NCBI GenBank assembly: GCA_947381905.1
Contig: CANCXL010000007.1
Span: forward strand, 1-64,000
Origin: an uncultured Clostridiaceae bacterium
GTDB taxonomy: Bacteria; Bacillota; Clostridia; TANB77; CAG-465
DNA length: 64,000 nucleotides
Direction: 5' to 3'
Shown: positions 1 to 8,964 of the stretch, one piece after another
Layout: each line of letters opens with the position of its first letter
Position numbering within the stretch: position 1 is the first letter of the stretch
The notes under the pieces: generated by a model
Database searches by the model: none
The model's input: only the letters and a program-made list of their open reading frames with translations
What the model was told of the DNA's origin: nothing
Program-made: the position numbers and the translations under genes

Positions 1-1565
1 ATATTGATGTTGATTATATGATTGAAAGATTCTATCAAGCTTTATCAAGTGATACTAATAGAAATGCGACTCAAAGAACAAATCTTAGAAAAGTATATTA
101 TCATTACTTAAAGAGTGTTACAAATGATTTCATTGCTGATCCACTTGGAACAGATTTGGAAATGACACATATAAAAACAGCAAATGAACTTATAGAAAAA
201 ATAAATGATAAACCTTATGGATATTATATTTTAGATAATGATATCGACTTTACAGGAATAAGTGATTGTGTAACAAATACATTTATGGGAATTTTAGATG
301 GTAATGGACATAAGATAATGAATAATACCAATTCTATATTCCAAAAAATAAGATATGGTTATGTAAGAAATCTAAAATTTGAAGGAGCTAATATTCCAAA
401 AAATATTACTAATATAGGTTTCTTAGCTAAGCAATCACAATCATCTACAATAATAGATATAGATGTAAAAAATTCAAAAATTAATTCAGCAGGAAGAAAT
501 GATATAAATCTAATCGCTGGAGCTACTAATACATTAGTATATGATAACTGTAATGTTGAACATTTAGTTGCAAATGTATCAAGTGCTTCAGAATTTGTAA
601 GTAAAATACAAGAAGATACAAATGGAGAATTTAATATAACTGGCGATATAGACTTTACAGATTATACATCAACTTCTAATGCCGTTATAACAGATACTTT
701 CACTGGTAAAATAAATGGAAATGGACATAAAATTTCTAACTTAAATAACCTAAGCTTATTTGCAAACTTTAATGGAACATTTGAAGATGCAATTATAGAA
801 AACTTTAGTAATAGTAGTACTGGAAGAGGTAGTGGTAACTTTGTTACAGCTTTTGCTCAAGAAACAAATAAAGCAGTTGTTAAGAATGTAACATTTAAAA
901 ATATTACTTTATCTGGTAATCATAATGTAGCTGTAGTTGCTGGAATGGATGGAAAAACTAATGCAACTTCTGTATTTGAGAATATTAAAGTATTAAACTC
1001 TAATGTTACAGGAACAGGAGTTTATGTATCAAACTTTATAGGTAGAAAATATGGTGGAAGCATTAAAAACGTATATGTACAAGGAACACTTAATATTACT
1101 ACAACTGAAAATGGTGGGTTAGTAGGTACAATACAACAAGGTGGTTCAGGTTCTTATGAAAACATCATAACAGATGTAAATATTAATAAACCAAGAAATA
1201 CATATAGTAATGTTGCAAATAGTATATTTAATGGTTCATTAATAGGTGCTATTTATACTAATCCAGTAATTAAAAATTGTGTTTCATTTGGAGATATGAC
1301 TGGATATACTGATGCATCTAATAATGAAATTGTACCATATAAATGTGTTGGAGCAGCTGAAAGTCTTATTACAGCATGTTTAACAAAATGTTATGAAATA
1401 ACAGAATCAATAGGGGCAAGTCGTGTTACAGCTAACACTGCAGGTCACTTAGATACTATTTCAAGAACAAACTTAAATGCTGAATTCTATAAAGATTTAG
1501 GATTTAGTGAAGAATTTTGGGACTTTAGTACAATAGCTACAAAAGGATATCCTACATTAAAATAG
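1..1565 (+). CDS. C-terminal part of a GLUG-type beta-helix surface protein (5' end outside window)
   Basis: The reading frame is open to the window edge (first full codon at position 3), so the Met at 18 need not be the start and the gene is probably truncated by the window. The visible 520 or so residues contain two copies of a GNGHKI-type motif (near residues 93 and 231 counted from position 18), each followed by short hydrophobic strands. This is the pattern of GLUG-repeat, pectate-lyase-like beta-helix proteins. The end, with a WDF element and GYPTLK, is typical of GLUG proteins. Such proteins are usually secreted adhesins or bacteriocin-like surface proteins of Firmicutes. No signal peptide or anchor can be judged because the N-terminus is missing. 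A terminator follows. Substrate or ligand unknown. Confidence 0.7.
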   Translation, partial: IDVDYMIERFYQALSSDTNRNATQRTNLRKVYYHYLKSVTNDFIADPLGTDLEMTHIKTANELIEKINDKPYGYYILDNDIDFTGISDCVTNTFMGILDGNGHKIMNNTNSIFQKIRYGYVRNLKFEGANIPKNITNIGFLAKQSQSSTIIDIDVKNSKINSAGRNDINLIAGATNTLVYDNCNVEHLVANVSSASEFVSKIQEDTNGEFNITGDIDFTDYTSTSNAVITDTFTGKINGNGHKISNLNNLSLFANFNGTFEDAIIENFSNSSTGRGSGNFVTAFAQETNKAVVKNVTFKNITLSGNHNVAVVAGMDGKTNATSVFENIKVLNSNVTGTGVYVSNFIGRKYGGSIKNVYVQGTLNITTTENGGLVGTIQQGGSGSYENIITDVNINKPRNTYSNVANSIFNGSLIGAIYTNPVIKNCVSFGDMTGYTDASNNEIVPYKCVGAAESLITACLTKCYEITESIGASRVTANTAGHLDTISRTNLNAEFYKDLGFSEEFWDFSTIATKGYPTLK

Positions 1566-1582
1566 GAGTAAATTTAAAAATA

Positions 1583-1623
1583 AAAAATGTTGATTTTGCA
1601 AACGCAATATCAACATTTTTTGT
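1583..1623 (+). terminator. Rho-independent terminator of the GLUG protein gene
   Basis: Ten-base arms AAATGTTGAT and ATCAACATTT are extended by TTGC/GCAA around a 4-nt loop and followed by a T run. It lies 18 nt after the stop. Confidence 0.85.
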
Positions 1624-1748
1624 TATAGGAATAAATTTATAACTATAAAATAGCTTTGGAGCGTAACAAAATTTATTTTATTTAATTAGTTATGTCTAAA
1701 TTTGTGACATTAAGAATAGACTGTATTGATGTGGAATTCGTGAATAAA

Positions 1749-2386
1749 ATGTCTAAAATAGTTATAGCGTTAATATTAATAAGTATTATTAATGCACAAT
1801 ATATATTTGGAGTAAGCTATTTGTATGAGAAGAAAAATAGCTATAGTAAGTTAAAAAGTAGTATTTCAACTGTTGCTACTCCATCATTCACTTTTGAATA
1901 GTATTCACAAGTTTTAATGGAACCAAGTACTGGAAAAATTTTATATGCTAATAATGAAAAGAAAAAATGCTTCCTGCATCAGCTACTAAAGTTATGACTA
2001 TATTACTTATTATGGAGCAAATTGATTCAGGAATATTAGATTATACAGATACACAATTTGATTTTTCAGGATATTATTCACTATATGATGAAAATAATGA
2101 AAGTAATGAATCAGAATATGAATATATTGAAAATGGTAAAAAAGATACAAATGCTATGCTTATTTCTACTGGATCAACTGAATACACAAATACAAATAAT
2201 ATATATGATTTAGCTGGAAATGTAGTAGAATATACTAATACTTATTCAGAAGATAGAGGATATTATAGCGTAGGCGGATATTATACACAAATTTCTGGAT
2301 ATCAAACTTTTATAGAAGCACACCAAATAGGAGATAAGTCTCCACTTAAAAAATTTGGATATAGAGTTGTTTTATTTTTAAAATAA
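1749..2386 (+). pseudogene. Decayed chimera: D-Ala-D-Ala carboxypeptidase (S11) N-terminus joined to a SUMF1-like tail
   Basis: The first frame encodes a hydrophobic signal-peptide-like segment, then stops at TAG 1899-1901. Immediately after the stop the same frame reads LMEPSTGKILYANNE, the hallmark N-terminal strand of DacF/DacB-type penicillin-binding proteins. The frame then shifts in an A-rich run (about 1953-1966) to LPASATKVMT, which contains the SxxK catalytic motif, and LLIMEQIDSG. After about residue 25 of that frame the homology ends, and the sequence becomes NIYDLAGNVVEYT...FGYRVVLFLK, which resembles the formylglycine-generating-enzyme-like tails of clostridial surface proteins. 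There is therefore one nonsense codon, one frameshift and an internal replacement that removes the SxN and KTG regions. A functional peptidase is very unlikely. The 3' half could still be translated from ATG 1967. Confidence 0.75.
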
Positions 2387-2421
2387 AGAATAGAAAATAA
2401 TATATAAATATGTAATTATAA

Positions 2422-2458
2422 AATAGTACATAGGAATTTACCTATGTACTATTCTTAT
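2422..2458 (+). terminator. Terminator after the dacF-like remnant
   Basis: A perfect 13-bp inverted repeat (2422-2434 and 2441-2453) with a 6-nt loop. The following T run is weak (CTTATAT). Confidence 0.65.
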
Positions 2459-2543
2459 ATAGCACAAATGTTTGTTTTAATATTGCATTTTGTATATAAA
2501 AATGATAGAATTATATAACAAAATGTTAAATAGGAGAAAAGAT

Positions 2544-3086
2544 ATGAAAAAGATTTTACTTACAAGTACTGGATTTGAAAATAAGAATATAGAAAATAAG
2601 TTTATTGGGCTATTAGATAAAAGTGTAGAAGAGGCAAAAGTATTATTTATCATAACAGCTGCTATAGATATTGAGGCAGTTATGATACTGTCTAAATGTG
2701 CAGATGATCTACTAAATTGTGGAGTTTTAAAAGAAAATATTACAGTATATAATATGCACGATAAAATAGACAATATAAATGAATATGACGCAATATATGT
2801 ATGTGGTGGTAGTACAAGATATTTGCTAAAACGAATGAATGAAATTAATTTTAAAGATACATTATATAATTTCATTGAAAATGGTGGAATATATATTGGA
2901 GTAAGTGCTGGAACTGTAGCAGTATCTGGAACATATGAAAATGGAATTAGACTTATTTCAAATAAAATTGATGTACATTGTGAATATGGTAATGAAAATG
3001 GCAAAATAATTAATAATGATGATATTAATTTGACAGATAGTCAAGCAATATATATTGATGATAAAGGAGCAATAATATTTGAATAA
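2544..3086 (+). CDS. Peptidase S51 family protein (dipeptidase E-like)
   Basis: A 180-residue protein starting MKKILLTSTGF. It carries the GVSAGT nucleophile elbow with Ser121 and a DVH element with His145, as in PepE/cyanophycinase-type serine peptidases. The family cleaves N-terminal aspartyl dipeptides or related substrates in the cytoplasm; the exact substrate cannot be read from sequence. The start at 2544 is chosen because AGGAG at 2532-2536 precedes it by 7 nt; upstream in-frame Met codons have no such site. It is slightly shorter than typical PepE (about 230 residues) but both catalytic motifs are present. It stands alone between the dacF-like remnant and an operon of unknown genes. 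Confidence 0.85.
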   Translation: MKKILLTSTGFENKNIENKFIGLLDKSVEEAKVLFIITAAIDIEAVMILSKCADDLLNCGVLKENITVYNMHDKIDNINEYDAIYVCGGSTRYLLKRMNEINFKDTLYNFIENGGIYIGVSAGTVAVSGTYENGIRLISNKIDVHCEYGNENGKIINNDDINLTDSQAIYIDDKGAIIFE

Positions 3087-3159
3087 AAATAGAGAAAGAG
3101 ATCTTTAAATTACATTGAAAATCCATAAAAAATAGATTAAAATTATAGAGGTGAAAAGA

Positions 3160-3549
3160 ATGAAATATGTAGAAATTCATAACTGGAAAGAATATGAGAA
3201 AAAAAAGGAATGGTTAAAAGCAATTGAACTCTTACAAGACGAAATGGCGTATAATTTCCTTGTTGCTCATAATAAGTATTCAGATGTTAAATATGATGAG
3301 AATAGTGAAGTTGATAGAGATGTAGTATACATATATTTTTTGTATGCACATGATTCTAATAAAAAAGTGGTGGATAAGCTAAAGAAAATATACTATTTAA
3401 TGGTAGCAAACTATAGTGATTGTAGAATAAATTATGAATTTTGTCTTATTAATGAAGAGGGAATATACACAGAAAAAGATCAGATCAAATGTTTAAAAGA
3501 TACCATAAATGCAAAAAAGAAATTAATTAAGGTATTAAAGGAGTTGTAA
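3160..3549 (+). CDS. Hypothetical protein, first gene of a three-gene operon
   Basis: A 129-residue, Lys- and Tyr-rich, mostly helical protein without signal peptide or membrane segment. I do not recognise a family. ATG 3160 is preferred over GTG 3151 because GAGGTG (3149-3154) lies at correct spacing only for the ATG. The next gene begins 1 nt after its stop, so the genes are almost certainly co-transcribed and translationally coupled. Confidence 0.65.
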   Translation: MKYVEIHNWKEYEKKKEWLKAIELLQDEMAYNFLVAHNKYSDVKYDENSEVDRDVVYIYFLYAHDSNKKVVDKLKKIYYLMVANYSDCRINYEFCLINEEGIYTEKDQIKCLKDTINAKKKLIKVLKEL

Positions 3550-3550
3550 T

Positions 3551-4459
3551 ATGAATACTTTTAGATTTGAATTAGCAGAATGTTTAAATAATGGAGAATA
3601 TAATAAGGCATATGATAAACTAAAAGAATTATATGATAAATCTTTTAGGCCAGATACTCAAAATGATAGAGCAAACTCATTAAATATACTAATGGAGAAA
3701 TACAATAAAATAAATGAATCTGAAAAATTTAATGACATTACTAAAATTGCATTTATAACAGAAATTTCTAACAATATGGCTCATATATTTGAAAATAAGC
3801 TACGAGCTAGCAAAAATGAAAAAGAAGAAAAATATATAAAGTTGAGAAATGATTTTTTTGCTATAAAAAAAATAATATTAGTTAAACTTATTCAGATAGC
3901 TAAAGATAATAAAGACGTAATCATAGGCAAAACAAGAGATGATACTAAAGAATTTAATAAAGATGTTGTTGTGTTGGATTTACCAGGATATGGTCAGCTA
4001 TCTTGGCACACAACACTAAATAGGTATGGTAGCAAAGAGATGGACGAGCTTCCAGAATATAAATTTGAGATAGATAAATCTGGTGGAGATACACGTGCAA
4101 ACCTAAATTCTAAAGTGTTGTGTGGAAACTATTATGAAAACGAGATGAATACTCATAATAGACTAGTAAAAAATGTAACAAAAGGTAGAGAAGAAGAACT
4201 AAAAAGATTACTAAATATATATGAGCATATTTCAAAAAATCCTAATGGACTAATTAAAGAAAGAGATAAGCTTGATGAAAGCTGTGAACTATATGGACTT
4301 TTATCGGAAGATAATTTTAATATTTTAGTAGATAATTATTACGGATATGAAATTGATAACGATGAAAATTATAAACAAGAAATAAGAGAATGGAGATATG
4401 AATACCCAGAAGAAAGAGAAGATGGAGATCCTATAGAGGAGGAAAAATATGAACGATGA
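3551..4459 (+). CDS. Hypothetical protein, second gene of the three-gene operon
   Basis: A 302-residue protein. The N-terminal half looks helical, perhaps TPR-like: NGEYNKAYDKLKELYDK near residue 15. A distinctive segment VVVLDLPGYGQLSWHT lies near residue 138, and the C-terminus is very acidic. No P-loop, signal or membrane segment. SD AAAGGAG at 3537-3543. It ends with TGA inside the next gene. I cannot assign a family. The LPGYGQLSWH segment is the best handle for a profile search. Confidence 0.65.
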   Translation: MNTFRFELAECLNNGEYNKAYDKLKELYDKSFRPDTQNDRANSLNILMEKYNKINESEKFNDITKIAFITEISNNMAHIFENKLRASKNEKEEKYIKLRNDFFAIKKIILVKLIQIAKDNKDVIIGKTRDDTKEFNKDVVVLDLPGYGQLSWHTTLNRYGSKEMDELPEYKFEIDKSGGDTRANLNSKVLCGNYYENEMNTHNRLVKNVTKGREEELKRLLNIYEHISKNPNGLIKERDKLDESCELYGLLSEDNFNILVDNYYGYEIDNDENYKQEIREWRYEYPEEREDGDPIEEEKYER

Positions 4460-5021
4460 TATTAAATTAACACCAAAAGTTGTTAACGAAGTAGCTCAAC
4501 TAATTGATGCTCTTCCAAAAATTACAAAAAATAGAATACCAACGCCTATAATGGTAACGTTTACAAATTCTGCAAAAGAAAAAGATAAGTATCTTGTAGA
4601 TATGAACGTACCATTTGAAGAACAAGGTATAGAACCACTGTCTATACAAATAATGGGAAGAATATTAAAAGATTTACCACCTTTAGTTGAATATGTAGAA
4701 AAAGAACCTAAATGGAGTGAAGTTAAAAGTAAAGAAGAAGCAATAGCAATAATGGAAAATGAAATTTGTACAAATCTATTTAATGTACATAATGTTTTAG
4801 CATCAAGAAAGCTTGCAAAAGAAGAATATGTTATGGATGTAGAGTGGTATGGAAGAATATGTTCTGAAGAAAACTATAAAATTTTAGAACCTTTTATTGT
4901 TTTATGTCAGATTTTTAATGTTTGTAGAGAAATATATAAAGATAATAATAATATTGATGAAACATATGAAAAATATTCATTCATATGTAATGAAATTAAA
5001 AAGAATATTGAAAAAATATAA
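4449..5021 (+). CDS. Hypothetical protein, third gene of the three-gene operon
   Basis: A 190-residue soluble protein overlapping the preceding gene by 11 nt, with its SD GAGGAGG (4437-4443) inside that gene. It has a mixed alpha/beta N-terminal part and a helical C-terminus. Several Cys occur in the second half but not in a zinc-ribbon arrangement. No recognised family. Tight coupling suggests that the three products act together. A terminator follows directly. Confidence 0.65.
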   Translation: MNDDIKLTPKVVNEVAQLIDALPKITKNRIPTPIMVTFTNSAKEKDKYLVDMNVPFEEQGIEPLSIQIMGRILKDLPPLVEYVEKEPKWSEVKSKEEAIAIMENEICTNLFNVHNVLASRKLAKEEYVMDVEWYGRICSEENYKILEPFIVLCQIFNVCREIYKDNNNIDETYEKYSFICNEIKKNIEKI

Positions 5022-5046
5022 TTCGAATTGGCTAATAAGATATATA

Positions 5047-5074
5047 AACAAGGCATGGTAAAGCCTTGTTTTTT
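5047..5074 (+). terminator. Terminator of the three-gene operon
   Basis: Stem AACAAGGC/GCCTTGTT with an 8-nt loop followed by TTTT. Confidence 0.85.
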
Positions 5075-5142
5075 CAATGGAAAAATGATATTATTATATA
5101 GTAAAAAATGTTATTTAGTATTAAATAATCCACAAAATTAAA

Positions 5143-5271
5143 TTTGTGACTTTCATTCGTCCAAATTAGTCTATTAACCTATTAACCACAAATTGCGACC
5201 GGTTGAGGACGAATTTTGGAACGAATAGTTTGTTGACAGTTATCACTTTTAAGAAATAAAAAAGTCACAAA
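5143..5271 (+). promoter_or_regulatory. uvrB upstream region with nested inverted repeats
   Basis: An outer perfect 11-bp inverted repeat (TTTGTGACTTT 5143-5153 and AAAGTCACAAA 5261-5271) encloses an inner perfect 8-bp repeat (ATTCGTCC 5155-5162 and GGACGAAT 5207-5214). The outer 3' arm touches the uvrB SD. A TTGACA at 5233-5238 lies inside, but the matching -10 is poor. The interior contains a tandem TATTAACC. This may be a structured leader, an operator pair or a small degenerate insertion. The inverted repeats are seen; the role is inferred. Confidence 0.5.
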
Positions 5272-5286
5272 AAAAGGAGAAAATAA

Positions 5287-7251
5287 ATGGAAGAAGCAAA
5301 GTTTAAATTACATTCAAAATATAAACCAACTGGTGACCAACCAGAAGCAATTAAAAAGCTTGTAGATGGCATAAATAGTGGAGTTAAGGGAGAAACATTA
5401 CTTGGCGTAACAGGCTCTGGAAAGACCTTTACAATAGCAAATGTTATAGCTGAGGTAAATAAACCTACTATAGTTATGGCACATAATAAAACACTTGCTG
5501 GACAGTTATATAGTGAACTCAAGGAGTTCTTCCCTGAGAACGCAGTTGAGTATTTTATTTCCTATTATGATTATTATCAACCAGAGGCATATATTGCATC
5601 TACTGATACATATATTGAAAAAGAGAGTCAAATAAATGATGAAATAGATAAGCTTCGTCATAGTGCTACTGCTGCTCTTTTTGAAAGAAAAGATGTAATA
5701 ATTGTTGCGTCAGTATCTTCAATTTATTCATTAGGTTCTCCAGAAGATTATAGTTCTATGGTTCTTTCTGTAAGACCAGGAATGCAAGTAAGTCGTGAAC
5801 AAGTGATGGAAAGACTAGTCGAGATGCAATATGTAAGAAATGAAATGGATTTTAAGCGTGGAGATTTTAGAGTAAAAGGAGATGTACTAGATATTTTTCC
5901 AGCTGGCAACGGAGACGAGGCAATAAGACTTGAATTTTTTGGCGATGAGATAGATAGAGTGTGTTTAATAGAGGCTATAACTGGAAAAGTAAAAGCGACA
6001 TCTAAACATGAATTTATTTATCCTAAATCTCATTATGTTATTCAAAAGGATAAAATTGAATCAGCTATTGTTAAGATTAAAGAAGAGCTAGAAGAAAGAA
6101 TAAAGTACTTTAAAGAAAGAGACAAAATTGTTGAGGCGTATAGAATAGAGCAAAGAACAAATTTTGATATTGAAATGTTACAAGAGACAGGATTCTGCCA
6201 AGGAATAGAAAACTATTCTGCAATATTATCTGGAAGAGGCAGGGGTACAACGCCTTATACTTTATTTGATTATATGGGAGATGATTTTTTAGTTGTAGTA
6301 GATGAATCTCATGTTACTGTTCCACAAATTAGAGGAATGTATAATGGAGATAGAGCAAGAAAAGAATCTCTAGTTGAAAATGGTTTTAGGTTGCCTTCTG
6401 CTTTTGATAATCGTCCTTTAAAGTTTGATGAATGGGAAAAGAAAGTAAAACAAATTGTATTTTGTAGTGCAACACCTGCAGATTATGAAAAAGCACATTC
6501 AGAGCTTACTGCAGAGCAAATTATACGTCCAACTGGACTATTAGATCCAAAGATTGTTGTAAAGCCTACAGAAGGACAAATTGAAGATTTAACAAAAAAT
6601 ATATATGAAACTGTTGAAAAAGGAGAAAGAGTTCTTGTTACTACACTTACTAAAAAAATGGCTGAAGAGCTTACTGCATATTTAACAGAAAAAGACATAA
6701 AGGTAAGATATATGCATTCAGACATTGAAGCTCTAGATAGACTTGAGATAATAAGAGATTTAAGACTCGGAAAGTTTGATGTACTTGTTGGAATAAATCT
6801 ATTAAGAGAAGGATTAGATATTCCAGAGGTGTCTCTTGTGACAATACTTGATGCAGATAAAGAGGGGTTTTTACGTAGTGAGAGATCTTTAATTCAAACA
6901 ATAGGAAGAGCTGCAAGAAATTCAAATGGTAGAGTAATAATGTATGCAGACGAGTTGACAGAGTCAATGGAAAAAGCAATACATGAGACAAACAGAAGAA
7001 GAGGAATACAAGAAGCATATAACAAAGAGCATGGCATTGTTCCACATACAATTATTAAAGAGGTAAGAGATAGTGTAAAAGCTACATTTAAAGAGGAAGA
7101 AGAGGAGCAAGTAAATGTTAAAAAAGGCGAATCAGTAGAAGACTCAATAGAAAGACTTACAGAAGAAATGATGAAATATGCTAGAAACTATGAATTTGAA
7201 AAAGCAGCAACAATTAGAGATTTCATTGAAGAATTAAAAAATATGAAATAA
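5287..7251 (+). CDS. uvrB: UvrABC system protein B
   Basis: A 654-residue DNA-damage verification subunit of nucleotide excision repair, loaded by UvrA and then recruiting UvrC. Walker A GVTGSGKT lies at residues 40-47 with Lys46. The damage-probing beta-hairpin [10 protein letters not shown] is near residue 95, a helicase-type DESH motif is present, and motif [11 protein letters not shown] is intact. The C-terminal UVR domain that binds UvrC is at about residues 610-650. Full length for the family. SD AAAGGAGA precedes ATG 5287. No uvrA or uvrC is adjacent. The neighbouring HAD-like gene starts 9 nt downstream and is probably co-transcribed. No clear LexA box was found upstream, only a poor GAAC-N5-GTTTG match. 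Confidence 0.98.
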   Translation: MEEAKFKLHSKYKPTGDQPEAIKKLVDGINSGVKGETLLGVTGSGKTFTIANVIAEVNKPTIVMAHNKTLAGQLYSELKEFFPENAVEYFISYYDYYQPEAYIASTDTYIEKESQINDEIDKLRHSATAALFERKDVIIVASVSSIYSLGSPEDYSSMVLSVRPGMQVSREQVMERLVEMQYVRNEMDFKRGDFRVKGDVLDIFPAGNGDEAIRLEFFGDEIDRVCLIEAITGKVKATSKHEFIYPKSHYVIQKDKIESAIVKIKEELEERIKYFKERDKIVEAYRIEQRTNFDIEMLQETGFCQGIENYSAILSGRGRGTTPYTLFDYMGDDFLVVVDESHVTVPQIRGMYNGDRARKESLVENGFRLPSAFDNRPLKFDEWEKKVKQIVFCSATPADYEKAHSELTAEQIIRPTGLLDPKIVVKPTEGQIEDLTKNIYETVEKGERVLVTTLTKKMAEELTAYLTEKDIKVRYMHSDIEALDRLEIIRDLRLGKFDVLVGINLLREGLDIPEVSLVTILDADKEGFLRSERSLIQTIGRAARNSNGRVIMYADELTESMEKAIHETNRRRGIQEAYNKEHGIVPHTIIKEVRDSVKATFKEEEEEQVNVKKGESVEDSIERLTEEMMKYARNYEFEKAATIRDFIEELKNMK

Positions 7252-7260
7252 GGTGAATTT

Positions 7261-7728
7261 ATGGGATTTATTATATTAGACAAAATAAAAAATAATAACA
7301 AAAAGATAATGATTTTTACTGAGGGTACAATATTAAAGCCAAAGTATGTAAATAATTTATTATCTAGAATTAATGTAATGGGATATGTACCTATAAAAAA
7401 TTCTATAGATAAGTTAAAAGAGTGGCAAGAAGAAGGATATGAGGTTATATATATAACTTCTTTAAAAGGAAGAAAAGCTATGAAGATGGCTCAAAGATTA
7501 GATGAGCTAGGATTTATTGGATCAATGGTAGGATATAGACAGAAAAATCAAGATTATGCAACACTAATAAAAGAAGAATTACCAGATATCTTAATAGAGG
7601 ATAATTGCAGGTCTATTGGAGGAGAATATAACATGTGTTATAATCAATTAACAGATGAACTTAAAAATAGCATTAAGCATATTGTTGTTGAAGAATTTGA
7701 GGGAATAGATGATGTAAAATTATATTAA
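7261..7728 (+). CDS. HAD-like protein of unknown substrate
   Basis: A 155-residue protein. The first motif is IMIFTEGTIL, where the usual DxDGT of HAD phosphatases is replaced by TEGT. It is followed by VIYITS (motif II-like Thr/Ser) and DILIEDNCRSIGG (acidic motif similar to HAD motif IV). This matches a family of small HAD-like proteins. The missing nucleophile Asp suggests either a non-catalytic role or altered chemistry. It sits 9 nt after uvrB, preceded by AAGGTGA, and ends at a strong hairpin. Confidence 0.6.
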   Translation: MGFIILDKIKNNNKKIMIFTEGTILKPKYVNNLLSRINVMGYVPIKNSIDKLKEWQEEGYEVIYITSLKGRKAMKMAQRLDELGFIGSMVGYRQKNQDYATLIKEELPDILIEDNCRSIGGEYNMCYNQLTDELKNSIKHIVVEEFEGIDDVKLY

Positions 7729-7729
7729 A

Positions 7730-7765
7730 AAAGGACGAGAATTTTATTCTCGTCCTTTAATGTTT
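7730..7765 (+). terminator. Terminator after uvrB-HAD
   Basis: A perfect 13-bp stem AAAGGACGAGAAT/ATTCTCGTCCTTT with a 3-nt loop. The T run after it is short. Confidence 0.8.
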
Positions 7766-7875
7766 TCACACTAAACGGTGCTAATGCTTTCGCCAAACTA
7801 ATGTAAGTATAAAATAATCCAAACGTCATGGTATAAAAAAATAATTACTGCATATATAGTAATAGGTGATTGAAC

Positions 7876-8157
7876 ATGGAAGATAAAAATAAAAGTTTTA
7901 AAGAGCAAAATATTGTAATTCAAAACAGAGAGAAGGCTGTAGTTACTGGGGTTGATGATATTTTAAGTTTTGATGATGAACTAGTTATAGTTCAAACAGA
8001 TTTAGGACTCCTTACAATAAAAGGGGAAGGGCTTAAGATGAACAAGTTAAACCTAGATAATAATGAGCTAATTATAGAAGGAAGGGCTTCTGCAATTGCT
8101 TATTCAGATGCAGCACAAAATAAGAAACAAGGGATAATGAACAAATTATTTAAATAA
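7876..8157 (+). CDS. yabP: Sporulation protein YabP
   Basis: A 93-residue YabP-family protein with the typical core: N-terminal NREKAVVTGVDDILSFDD, then a beta-rich LGLLTIKGEGLKMNKLNLD and ELIIEGRASAIAYSD. In Bacillus YabP is made in the mother cell and affects spore coat/cortex formation. ATG 7876 is chosen because AGGTGAT (7863-7869) is 6-7 nt upstream, while the in-frame TTG at 7870 would sit on the SD. First gene of the yabP-yabQ-divIC operon. The usual upstream neighbours hup and hslR-like genes are absent here. Confidence 0.93.
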   Translation: MEDKNKSFKEQNIVIQNREKAVVTGVDDILSFDDELVIVQTDLGLLTIKGEGLKMNKLNLDNNELIIEGRASAIAYSDAAQNKKQGIMNKLFK

Positions 8158-8708
8158 TGTCTGTTATAAAGCAATTTAATGATTTTACATTTTTTCTGAT
8201 TTTAGGAGTTATAATATCTTGTATATTTGACGTATTTAGGACTTTAAGAAAAGTACAAAAGAATAATTCTATATATGTTGTAATGTTACAAGATATTATA
8301 TTTTTCTTTATAATTACCTTGCTTACAACAGTTTATATGGTAAAGGTAATTGACGACAGAGTAAGAGTATATATGTTTATTGCTATGGGAATAGGTATAG
8401 CAATTAGCAGAAAGATTATAAGTAAATTTTTAATTAAGATATATAGTATAATTTTAATATCGTTAAAGGGAATATTAGAATTTATTAATTTACCTATAAA
8501 GTTACATTTTGAGTTAATTTGCAAAATAGTTAAAAAAATAATAAAAAAATGTTGCAAATTGTTTTTTATTATGGTAAATTTAAAATGTAAACTACTATAT
8601 GTATTTGGCAAAAAGAATAATTTTAAAAGAAAAAGAGGGTTGAATAATGAGTCAAAATCTAAACGTGAAAGGAAGAAAAGTCGTAAAAAGAAAAAAGAAA
8701 AATCTTAA
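8157..8708 (+). CDS. yabQ: Spore cortex biosynthesis protein YabQ
   Basis: A 183-residue membrane protein with 3 to 4 hydrophobic helices in the first 120 residues, the family signature IFDVFRTLRK near residue 22 and an extremely Lys/Arg-rich tail. YabQ is required for spore cortex formation in Bacillus. Its ATG overlaps the yabP stop (TAATG). Its last 62 nt overlap the start of the downstream divIC-like gene in another frame, so the basic tail is encoded by the divIC SD and start region. Assignment relies on topology, signature and synteny. Confidence 0.88.
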   Translation: MSVIKQFNDFTFFLILGVIISCIFDVFRTLRKVQKNNSIYVVMLQDIIFFFIITLLTTVYMVKVIDDRVRVYMFIAMGIGIAISRKIISKFLIKIYSIILISLKGILEFINLPIKLHFELICKIVKKIIKKCCKLFFIMVNLKCKLLYVFGKKNNFKRKRGLNNESKSKRERKKSRKKKKEKS

Positions 8709-8964
8709 TATAGTTCATATTGCGTCTATTGCTTTTATCATGTATTTTGGCTTTACTTTTTTTAATCAACAATTAAAATTAAACAAATATAATTCACAGA
8801 TAGATATGTATACAAAGGAAATAGAATCAAAACAATATTTAATTGAGTATTATAACAATAGAAATGAAAATATAACAACAGATGAGTATATTGAGTCTGT
8901 TGCAAGAGAAAAGCTAGGGCTAGTTAAGCCATATGAAACTATATATGTAGATTCCAATAAATAG
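8647..8964 (+). CDS. divIC: Septum formation initiator, DivIC/FtsB family
   Basis: A 105-residue single-pass membrane protein: basic N-terminus, one helix (about residues 23-42), a short coiled coil with YNSQIDMYTKEIESKQ, and the conserved C-terminal EYIESVAREKLGLVKPYE. DivIC/FtsB bridges FtsL and DivIB/FtsQ in the divisome. SD AGAGGGTT precedes ATG 8647. It begins 62 nt inside yabQ. The yabP-yabQ-divIC order is conserved in endospore formers. Confidence 0.9.
   Translation: MSQNLNVKGRKVVKRKKKNLNIVHIASIAFIMYFGFTFFNQQLKLNKYNSQIDMYTKEIESKQYLIEYYNNRNENITTDEYIESVAREKLGLVKPYETIYVDSNK

Noticed and set aside
4457-4459. Reassignment of TGA as a sense codon
   Set aside because: TGA ends genes here and at 30748-30750, no coding frame needs TGA as sense, and RF2 is encoded.
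5218-5232. Possible LexA box upstream of uvrB (GGAAC-GAATA-GTTTG)
   Set aside because: The spacer is 5 instead of 4 and one half-site deviates. The true boxes before lexA match far better, so I do not call it.
7825-7858. Sigma-E promoter for yabP
   Set aside because: A CATATATA -10-like element exists but no acceptable -35 at 14-15 nt, so the evidence is too thin.
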